From positions 1 through 64,000 of the forward strand of contig JAODTK010005431.1 of the NCBI GenBank assembly GCA_026419785.1: a stretch of DNA of 64,000 nt. The letters run 5' to 3'. The notes below the pieces were generated by a model. The model did no database searches and had not been told where the DNA came from. It worked only from the letters and a program-made list of their open reading frames with translations. Numbering within the stretch: position 1 is the first letter of the stretch; each line of letters begins with the position of its first letter. The DNA is from Sclerodactyla briareus (lineage: Eukaryota > Echinodermata > Holothuroidea > Dendrochirotida > Sclerodactylidae). Positions 49,401-61,100 of the stretch are shown piece by piece. Made by a program: the position numbers and the translations under genes.

Positions 49401-52400
49401 TTGTTGGTATGACAAGTGGTTCAATTCACTCAGGCTGCAATAGTGACATCAGTGTGCTGCCAGTTGATTGGTGTTTATGACAGGAATCGAATAAACCAGC
49501 TGAACTGGTATTTCTGGAACAGACTGAGCCACAAGATAAAAGGGAGAAATAGTACTCTTGTCGACCACCCAGAATACCAGTAGGCCAATACCAATTTTTC
49601 AGAAATTTATGGATTCCGATATCAGACTGATAAGGCCAATATTGGCTAACACTGGTAACGGATAATCGGCTCAACACCACTTACAGTAGTTTCGATCCTG
49701 TCTTCTTCCAGATATTATTGTCGCAATTGATGTTTTCAAGAAGGGTTCCTTACTAGTTAGCTCCTCCAAGGTAAGCATACTGACCTAGTGGTCACTCATT
49801 TTCTGCATCCCATGTACAAACAAATTCACTGTGTCAAATGGGTGAAGGCTTGGATACATTGTAAGTTACAAGTAAGTGTAATACATATCGTGGGAATGGA
49901 AAACTATGTCTATAGTTCCAACCCCCATTTCAATACAATGTTCCTATGTGAGTTATTGGGTTTCAAAATTGCAGAGGAATTGGGGAGAATACCTTTGGCA
50001 ATTAATGCTTGAACGTCACTATCGTACAACACAGATGTTATGCGTTTCATTGTGTTGAATAACCCAACATTTGCAGAAATCACATTATCTTTCTCTCACT
50101 ATTTGTTGGGTTGTGTAAGTATGACATCAATCATTATTACATGATGGGATACTTTTCGATCTTGCGCAGTAAACATACACTGTTGTATTCCCAGCTGCAT
50201 AGCACACGGTTGCCGAGTTACGGTGATGTGCTATCAATGCAGTTTTTCTAGTGAGAAAAATTGTCAAAATGCTATTGCGTTTTAATATTTCCATTTTGAA
50301 ACAATTGTCATTTAACAATTGCTGCATGCTTGGAGGATGAGAGTACCAAAGGCCTGGTCTATGTTAGAATGCTCTTTATTCTAGAATTGCTCCATCTGCT
50401 CCATTGAATTATTTCACCTTAAAATTATAATAATTGTCTCCATTGTTTCATCTCCCACATCCATCTCTCTCACAACTAATTGATAATTCATTTTCATCCC
50501 AGGATAACAGTGTGAGACTGTGGCAGATGGACCCTGCCGATAGTACAGTATCCTGCATCGCCGTCGGCCGAGGACACACCCACTCTGTCCTCTCTGTTGC
50601 AGCTGCCAGGTAAACTAGCCCAGATAAGATTTCATCACCCGCTCATCACACTAGGGACTAGTAGGCATCAGTTGGTTCACCACACTGTAGTAGTGATCAT
50701 GACTGTTTGTTGTCTAACACAGTCTAGTCTCTGGCTCTCTCCAGATGATTTGCACATTTCTACCATGGATATTTCTAGATAAATTCCACCGCTGCCGACT
50801 CCAATGTATGGAAAAATGTTCACACCCACTTTTCATGGTATGGTATGGCATTTTCTGAATTAGCTGTTACTTGCTGGTTGAGTTATTTCGGTTTACTTTT
50901 GAGGAATTTATGATGTCAATGTGGGACAATAGAAAGGCTGCCCATAGACTCTACAACAGCGGATCACTGCAATTTGCGTCTTTCATAACAGGAAGGGGCA
51001 TCCATATAGCAGTGTTGGCGGCTTGACACTAAGCTTTTTATTCTAGGAGGGAATTTCCTCCCTGTGATTCATTTTGAGAGGGATTCAAAAGTTAAAAGAG
51101 GGACTCTCATATACAGTAACACTAAGCAACCCCAAAATCCAGTATGTTTGACATAATTTTACAGAAGGAGTTTTAGCAATAAGCAGGGAAAATCCCTCTT
51201 TCCCTCCCATTAGCACCAACACTGCCATATAAAATTGAAGAAGAATAATATTCTGTATCTTATGGACAAATTTGCAGGTCTCTATGGAAAATTTTGCAAA
51301 GTCTTTGTTTAGGACCATTTAAAATTTGTTTGTTACACAGTTCGATCCTTTGTTGATCCACTATCCCAATATATTATTCCAAGCTAGATGGTGGCATTGA
51401 CTTTTCTCTCTACTAGGATATCAAGAAAGTTTTTGTTTCTGGGGGTGAAGACTTGACCTTCAAGGTGTGGAAGGTTCCTTCTGATCTTCGGAAGCTGACG
51501 TCCAAGGACGAGGTCACCACTCTGTCTGTGTCCTACACTGCAAAGGCCCATGATAAGGTGAGGTGTTCAATTCCAAAGATTGCTGTAGGTTAGCTTCAGC
51601 CACTAACATGATTCAGACAACAACTACAAATGGCTGGATTCCACCCTGTTGTGCAGTATATAACTGATTTCAGCTCTGCAAGTTCATGTAATTTCCAAGA
51701 TAGAAGAGCAGTATGTATCAGTAGAGATGTACAGTGTGCAGTGGTATCATTATTGAGTGGTGGTTGGCTTGAGTTCATGTTTTTACCCTACTGTTCCCGG
51801 TTGCTCATCTGTGGGGCAGGCAATTGGGCCATTGCTCTCTGTGTCTTACCTAAATTCTCCATCCATGCCTTACCTACATCCTCCTCCACATCCTGGCCAC
51901 AGCACACAAGCATTGCCTCATTCTATCTATGCCCTAGTGAAGGTTTGCAGCTGGTGATAGTGCAGTATCCTGGTCTGCATCCTAGCTGGGCATTGTATAG
52001 GTCCAATCCTTCATTGGCAAGCATATTAGAAACGAATACTTTGTTTTAAAGTGTTCAACATGTAGACAGATTTAACATGACTATACCACCTCATCTCATT
52101 GAATTCCTAGAAGGGCTGCCACATACACACTTGCTGTTCACTCTTGATGCACTATGCCAGTGTATCACTCCATAGTGTCTCCAAAGGAATTCGCAGTTGG
52201 GCTGCTACATACACACTTTGCTGTTTGCTTTGCTGCACAAAACCTCTCAGTGGGACTGTCACATAGACACTATACACTCACTATACAAGCCATGCCTTGT
52301 CCAATAGCACTGCAGATGAAAGGCCAATAGGAATCAAACATCCAAAAATTTGATCTCAAGTCCGAAGCTCTAGCATCCAAGCAAATCTGCCTTCTGTGAG

Positions 52401-55400
52401 AACATTGGCAGCTAGTATTGCATCGATGGGAACAGAGTGATTCCACCCAAGGTCCATGCTATCTTCTGTCTAACTTGATTCATTCACCCAAGGAAGTTGA
52501 TAAAATCTGGTGTTACAAGTCCTCATTGGACATTAATCTTCAGAGTCATAGGAAAACCAGCAAGTCGAGCAAGGAGGATTTCTTCCTGCCCGTAATGTGG
52601 GAAAAAAGAAGGAACCCCTGATCACTTTGTAGGAAAGTGTTACTTTTTCCCCTTTTACTACTGCCACAATTCGAAATTTAGTAGCGCTATCTAATATCAA
52701 CAAACTGACCTCAAACTTGATGCAGACTGGACGTCTTACAGTGCTTGACCAGTGGAAGCTTTCTGCTTTAGAGGTGTTATTTGCAATGGGCCAACTTCCT
52801 GGCCTGCGCAATGTGTCAGAAATAGTTACACTTGCATGTCTGACACCACCTTTCCTAATGAAAAAATAAGTTGATGCATTGATGTAAAGAGATGAATGAC
52901 ACTGATTCATAGATATCACTGAATCTTTTTTTCACTCTCATACCATCATGTCCGGACAGTCAAGCAATAAGAACGTTTCAAAGATGTCATCTTGTTTTCA
53001 TCTCCTCCCTCATCCAGAGCATCAATTCCTTGGCTGTCTCCCCCAATGACAAACTGCTAGCGACAGGGTCCCAAGACAGAACGGCTAAACTCTGGCATCT
53101 TGAGCAGGAGGCATTCCTGGGGTCATTCAGAGGTCACAAGAGGGGTATCTGGTGTGTCCAGTTCTCCCCTACTGACCAGGTTTGTTGTTGAGTCACCTTA
53201 ACCCAACTATGGAAGCATATCACGGTTCGGAACGCAGGATTGCGACATGTCGCAATTATTTTTTACAACATGATGTAATATTTGTTCCTCATTATATTTA
53301 CTACGTGGCGTAATTAGCAGAGACTAACAAGTAACGCGATGCTTATTCTATTTTGGTTTTGAGTCATGTTCTAAAAAAAAAGGGGAAGAAACCAACAACG
53401 ACAGGCAAGAAGGTTATACAAACATCTTGTGATCAGCAGACAATATTGCGAGAGCAATTCTGGGAAAACAGAGGGGGATATATACCTAGGTTGATCTCTT
53501 ACTCAACATATCATTGCCTGTTGAGGAAGGCATTGATATTTTTGCCTCGTATAAGCCTCTTCACTTTATACACAGGAATGAAATAATAGCCAGTCAGCAT
53601 CTTGCCAACGAAAACTTGTAGTGGTTTGCTATGCTCGCTGTCGATCTGATTATTCACACACTAGAGGTATGGGGGGGGGGGGTTATTGGCAAAGCATAAC
53701 GTTTGGGTGCACAACACTTGCATAATGGCCTGTTATGTTTCTTGATTGTGATTGACAGCTATATCACATGAATATAGTGAGGAGATTTATGAAGCAAATC
53801 TCTGCAGACAAGGTTTATACCAAAGAGGAATTACCCCTCTATCTTAATATAAGGAGGGCTGTGGCATATTGCCTGCTTTAACAGGCTACATTATCATCTG
53901 CAAGAGTTCGTTTGACGAATCTCCTCTTTAAAATTTAGGTGATATACCACACCTTCAGTCAGTCTTCATACTGACTACCTCTTTATATTTTAATGAATTT
54001 ACTTGATTTAGTTCATATTTTAATAAAAATTAAAATGGCAACCATGATGATAATGCTATTATGTCAGATGACTTCTGGCTTCCATAAATACCTTTAAAAT
54101 AAAGTCTTCAAATCTAACCATTCTTTTCAGACAACATAGCTGTGATGGTTATATGCTTGCCCTGCTTTATCAACATACATATTTTTATCCCTTAGGCTCT
54201 AGCTACGAGTTCTGCTGATGGAACGTTGAGGATTTGGTCTATTACTGATTTCAGCTGTGTCAAGGTAAGATTCATTGGCAGTTTTCTTTTTTGCATGGCA
54301 TGGTAGGATGATCTCAGTAAGTCACGATGTGAAGATAGGCTTTTTGTCTCGCCTGGCTGAAGTTCAGGAAGAGACTTAGCATTCACTTCTGCGTATGCAT
54401 GTGTCCCACTTCCCATTAGCTGGATTTCTCCAGAACCGTGCAACTGATTCTAATGAAATTTCTCAAGCGATATTAGATTTGGGTGAAAACGATCTGATTC
54501 GAATCATGGCATGATAGTCACAAATTGAGCGGGGTTTTGTGTCTATTTCTATGTATGTATGTATGTATGTATGTTTGTTTGTATGTATGTATGTAGCAAC
54601 CTCTGTAATGCTTTCAGTTTCTGTGATTATTATTTTCTCACTAGCAAAAATCTCTCTTTCATCCACTGAGTTCCAGTTGGTTGAATCAAATAAATACTCA
54701 ATACAAACAACCCTCCCAGTATTCCTTCTGAATGCCACCATGGACACTTGCCGTAAACTTTTGAGAAGGGCGTTAATGAGATACATTGCAAACGCATTCA
54801 GCCTAGTGTTAACAATATACTTGCACGTTACACACACAGTAGGCTGATGTTAGGCCTAATGTTAACGGTATGTTATATTCACAAATTTTAATGGCCATTT
54901 AACAATGTTTATCATATATTTTTGATAGATACGCAAAAACTGTACTACTGGAACTTCACCGCTGATTCACAATATTCATTGATGTTTTCAATGTTTATTA
55001 CCAATTTGTGCCATTGAACCAAGCTAAATTGGGACAACTGTTAACCCACAATCAACAATGTTTGGGAGGGTTATGTCCCTCCTGGCATAATGTTGAGAGG
55101 GAACTTTGCAATTTTTTTTCAAATCACGCTATCCCTCCCCTTAGCACTAACACTGTTTACATCACCAGCTGTTTACTCATATTTTGTACTCTTCTCCTGC
55201 CAGACATTCGAGGGTCACGATGCCTCTGTTCTTAAAGTGTCCTTCCTCTCTAGAGGCATGCAACTACTATCCAGGTAATTTTTTATTAAAACGCAAGAAA
55301 GAAGACTAGCAGTCATGCAACCACTTGTTGTGGTGTGGACTAGTGTATCTGCATGCCCTTGTTAGGTCATTACAAGCATGTCGAGTAACCATTAAGCCTT

Positions 55401-58014
55401 TCAGCTTTTTCTGGGTAAACAGTTCACCAATAGTTTATCTACTTATATCATTGATTCCCTTTCCTATCCCCCATCTCGCAGTGGCTCCGATGGGCTGCTC
55501 AAACTCTGGACGATCAGGAACAATGAGTGCGTCCGGACCTTCGACGAGCACGACCAGAAAGTCTGGGCCCTGACCCCCGACAAGGCAGAGGGCCGGGTCG
55601 TGTCCGCTGGAGGGGACTCTACCGTCATGATATGGGAGGACATCACTGAGATAGAATATGAAGAGAAGAAAGACCAGGAAGAGAAACTGGTCATCAGGTA
55701 TGAGGTCCAAGCATGGTTGAGGGGAGGGATGGGGGGGGGGGTTGAGGGGAGTGATGGGGGGGGAAGATACCAAATCTAAGATTGGGGTAATGGGACCATG
55801 TCCAGATTGGGAAAAGGGTGCCAGGTAGAAAGGCTGTGGATATATGAAAATCCTGTAGGAGAATTAGTAATAATATTATCATATTAACTAAATCAGCAGA
55901 GCTACTGAGATCAACAGATTGCAGGTCTGATGACCACTATTAACAGCTATTCTACAACCCCAAGCTATCCGTTATTGCGAATACAGGATTCTGATCGGCT
56001 GATCCCAATCACCTGGCCGTTTGTTATTCTTGCAATAACAGTCAGTGTTTTTGCGATAATAGGCAGCTGGTCAGAGTAACACAACAATTGAAAACTTGCT
56101 TGATTTGCTGCGTCTTGAGTGAACGCAGTACTATTTAAACGCAAATGTAAGGCTGTGGAGCCTTTGGAAGTGTATGTTTGTTAATTTGTGGGTTGCAGAA
56201 TAGCAATGAACTACAGCAGGTTGATCTTTACCGGTTCATAAGCAGTCTTGACTCTGAATTTAGCTTAATACGAAATTGGCTGCGCCTCGTCCGTTATTCA
56301 CCTGAATTGTCTCAACTATTCATTCGCCAGTAAAAGTCTCCCAGTTGCAGTTTCTTCCTTATTTATCACTTCCCTGGTGTGCTCTTGAGCAAGGCACTTC
56401 TCTCCCATTGCATCACCTCCCCAACTAATGTTTAGGTATCTGTTTGGCACTTGGTTACATCCTTTATGGGTATAGCAGCAACTTAATCCCCATTATTATT
56501 GGGACATGTACCTGGCTCCTATGCTAGAGGTAACATCTGTAGAATACTGCACACTTTTATTGGTATTTTGGTTTCCCCCACCCTGAAAAATACCATGTCT
56601 TGCAAAACAGATATGTCTATGTGCTTGCGTTTATGCTGATATTGGCTGTTCTCCGGTGTTTTCTTTGGCCATCACCTGTTTGTTCTGTCACCTATGCTAC
56701 GTAATTCAACTCAGTTTGTGAATGTCTATTTTACACTGGTATCATTGTGGGAAAAAACCTAGAGAAGTGTTTGCAAGGAAAATTGACCTCACAGAAAGTG
56801 TGTCTGACTTTGTTCACAGTAATGCTGGAATTATAGAATTCAGTTTCAGACCATGCTTGAGGGTCGCCATTTATATCATTTTACGTGTCAAATATCTCCA
56901 GAGGGGAGGAGGGGTGACTGAGGTGAAATGTGCAGACAGCCCAGCATCTACCCGTTCACCTTGAGTGGTTTGAAGTTAATATATGTACCTGTCATGAATG
57001 TAGTCCATACAAAAATGCAAGAGTAACCACCCAAGTATGCAAACGTCTCTGAAACTTGCATCATGATTTAGCCGACTTGCAGCCAAATTGTTTGTTCCCA
57101 GCCTATGTTAAAAGGGCATCAGGGTTTAGTGGCAACTGGCGAACAGACGAGGGCATCTTTGCATGATGTCATGACAAAATATCGCCTCGTTGCAGTTCAC
57201 AATGATAGGTTCCGATTCAACATTGGATGGCTTCGGGGCTGTAGTTCCATGAAAACAGAACCGTCTGTTATTTTGCAGGTGTTGCAACACAATATTACTT
57301 TCTTAATATAAATAACACGAAAATGGAAAGAGGTTTTAGCTTCGAATTTGGGGGCTATAAAATACACTTTTTTCATATGTCAGTTTCAAAGCGTCCTGTT
57401 GCAAACTGGGCAAAACTGCACTGTCCATTATTCGTGAGGTGTTTTGAGATGATAATAACCCTTTAATAAAATGCAGGGACAACACATGAACCTTAGCCAC
57501 CATCTACCGATCTCTGGTTATGATATTTCCTGAACTTCATGATCATTTCAGGCTCACTTGAAAAAAAAATGTGAGTTGTTCCATAACACAATCAGCCTGT
57601 CAATGGGCATGTAAATACGACTTGACTTTCAATACTTTCTATCTATTGCAGTCTTTCTATCTATGGCAGTCAAACCCCGAGGCTGGATTCAGCCAATCCG
57701 AGTCTGCCAACATAAGACACAGTTGGTTATTGCAAAATTTGCTATGAGATGTCTTGGGAGGAACCGCAGGTTTCCCTGTGATATAAAGTCATCATGGAAA
57801 ATGTACATTTATGAACCCCTGTAACGAACAAAATATAGATGGGATCGAATAAAATAAAATAAAAAAAATAACAAACTTACCTAATTGTTTGCAAGATATT
57901 AGCGAATATTCTCATTCATTTCTAATTGAATACCTATGTTCGTCAGACTGTTGTCAAGGCGCAAAAATGTAGCACTTACTATGTGAAGTCTATGGGCAGC
58001 TTTTGCATCGTTCC

Positions 58015-58054
<40 letters not shown>

Positions 58055-58079
58055 ACCCCCCCCCCCCCCCCCCCCCCCC

Positions 58080-58115
<36 letters not shown>

Positions 58116-61100
58116 ACCCTGCGACATCATTCCTCAGAAATGAATTAAAATAACTCAACAAGGCAACATGCTAGAGCCTCCCGTGTCTTGATGTCTTGTA
58201 TTGGCCTTTGAAGGGCTAACACCTCAATTTTTTTCTTTCTCTTATTCAGAGAGCAGCAGCTATCCAACCTCCTACAGGATAAGAAGTTTGTGAGGGCCCT
58301 GGGCCTAGCTGTCACCCTGAACCAACCATTCAAGGTGCTCGGTATCATCAGGAGTAAGTGGATTTGATTATGCATATGTTCTGGAGGAACAGACTGCCTG
58401 GTCTTACGATTAGAGTATACCACTTGACACTAGGAAGGGTGTAAGAGCAAAACCAGATACGGCCATAACCAATGATGCTCTGTAGGGTCAAACTACCTGG
58501 TCTTAGGATTACAACAGACCACTCAGCACTAGGTGAGGGAGATAGGGTCATTAGAGACATGGAACATATGGCCATAGTTAGTGATGTTCTAGAGGGACAG
58601 ACTGCCTGGTCTATGATAAGAGTAGACCACTTGGACACCAGATAGGGTCATTAGAGACATGGAACCTATGGCCATAGTTAGTGATGTTCTAGAGGGACGA
58701 CTGCCTGGTCTTATGATAAGAGTAGACCACTTGGACACCAGATAGGGTCATTAGAGACATGGAACATATGGCCATAGTTAGTGATGTTCTAGAGGGACAG
58801 ACTGCCTGGTCTATGATAAGAGTAGACCACTTGGACACCAGATAGGGTCATTAGAGACATGGAACCTATGGCCATAGTTAGTGATGTTCTAGAGGGACAG
58901 ACTGCCTGGTCTTATGATAAGAGTAGACCACTTGGACACTAGGAAGTAGGCGTGTAAGGTCAACACCTGATTGGGTCATGAGAGACATGGAACCTATGGC
59001 CATATTAGTGATGTTCTAGAGGGACAGACTGCCTGGTCTTATGATAAGAGTAGACCACTAGGAGGTAGGCGTGTAAGGTCAACACCTGATTGGGTCATGA
59101 GAGACATGGAACCTACGGCCATAGTCAATGATGCTTTGCAGGGTCAAACTGCCTGGTCTTATGATCACAGCGAACCACTCAGCACTTGGTGAGGGAGGTT
59201 AATGCCAGCTAGGATCATGAGAGACATGGAAGCTATGGCCATAGTTAGTGATGTTCTAGAGGGACAGACTGCCTGGTCTTATGATAAGAGTAGACCACTT
59301 GGACACTAGGAAGTAGGCGTGTAAGGTCAACACCTGATTGGGTCATGAGAGACATGGAACCTATGGCCATAGTTAGTGATGTTCTAGAGGGACAGACTGC
59401 CTGGTCTTATGATAAGAGTAGACCACTTGGACACTAGGAAGTAGGCGTGTAAGGTCAACACCTGATTGGGTCATGAGAGACATGGAACCTACGGCCATAG
59501 TCAATGATGCTTTGCAGGGTCAAACTGCCTGGTCTTATGATAAGAGTAGACCACTTGGACACTAGGAAGTAGGCGTGTAAGGTCAACACCTGATTGGGTC
59601 ATGAGAGACATGGAACCTACGGCCATAGTCAATGATGCTTTGCAGGGTCAAACTGCCTGGTCTTATGATAAGAGTAGACCACTAGGAGGTAGGCGTGTAA
59701 GGTCAACACCTGATTGGGTCATGAGAGACATGGAACCTACGGCCATAGTCAATGATGCTTTGCAGGGTCAAACTGCCTGGTCTTATGATAAGAGTAGACC
59801 ACTTGGACACCAGATAGGGTCATTAGAGACATGGAACATATGGCCATAGTTAGTGATGTTCTAGAGGGACAGACTGCCTGGTCTTATGATAAGAGTAGAC
59901 CACTTGGACACCAGATAGGGTCATTAGAGACATGGAACCTACGGCCATAGTCAATGATGCTTTGCAGGGTCAAACTGCCTGGTCTTATGATAAGAGTAGA
60001 CCACTTGGACACCAGATAGGGTCATTAGAGACATGGAACCTACGGCCATAGTCAATGATGCTTTGCAGGGTCAAACTGCCTGGTCTTATGATAAGAGTAG
60101 ACCACTAGGAGGTAGGCGTGTAAGGTCAACACCTGATTGGGTCATGAGAGACATGGAAGCTATGGCCATAGTTAGTGATGTTCTAGAGGGACAGACTGCC
60201 TGGTCTTATGATAAGAGTAGACCACTAGGAGGTAGGCGTGTAAGGTCAACACCTGATTGGGTCATGAGAGACATGGAACCTACGGCCATAGTCAATGATG
60301 CTTTGCAGGGTCAAACTGCCTGGTCTTATGATAAGAGTAGACCACTTGGACACCAGATAGGGTCATTAGAGACATGGAACATATGGCCATAGTTAGTGAT
60401 GTTCTAGAGGGACAGACTGCCTGGTCTTATGATAAGAGTAGACCACTTGGACACCAGATAGGGTCATTAGAGACATGGAACCTATGGCCATAGTTAGTGA
60501 TGTTCTAGAGGGACAGACTGCCTGGTCTTATGATAAGAGTAGACCACTTGGACACTAGGAAGTAGGCGTGTAAGGTCAACACCTGATTGGGTCATGAGAG
60601 ACATGGAACCTACGGCCATAGTCAATGATGCTTTGCAGGGTCAAACTGCCTGGTCTTATGATAAGAGTAGACCACTTGGACACTAGGAAGTAGGCGTGTA
60701 AGGTCAACACCTGATTGGGTCATGAGAGACATGGAACCTACGGCCATAGTCAATGATGCTTTGCAGGGTCAAACTGCCTGGTCTTATGATAAGAGTAGAC
60801 CACTTGGACACCAGATAGGGTCATTAGAGACATGGAACCTACGGCCATAGTCAATGATGCTTTGCAGGGTCAAACTGCCTGGTCTTATGATAAGAGTAGA
60901 CCACTTGGACACTAGGAAGTAGGCGTGTAAGGTCAACACCTGATTGGGTCATGAGAGACATGGAAGCTATGGCCATAGTTAGTGATGTTCTAGAGGGACA
61001 GACTGCCTGGTCTTATGATAAGAGTAGACCACTAGGAGGTAGGCGTGTAAGGTCAACACCTGATTGGGTCATGAGAGACATGGAACCTACGGCCATAGTC

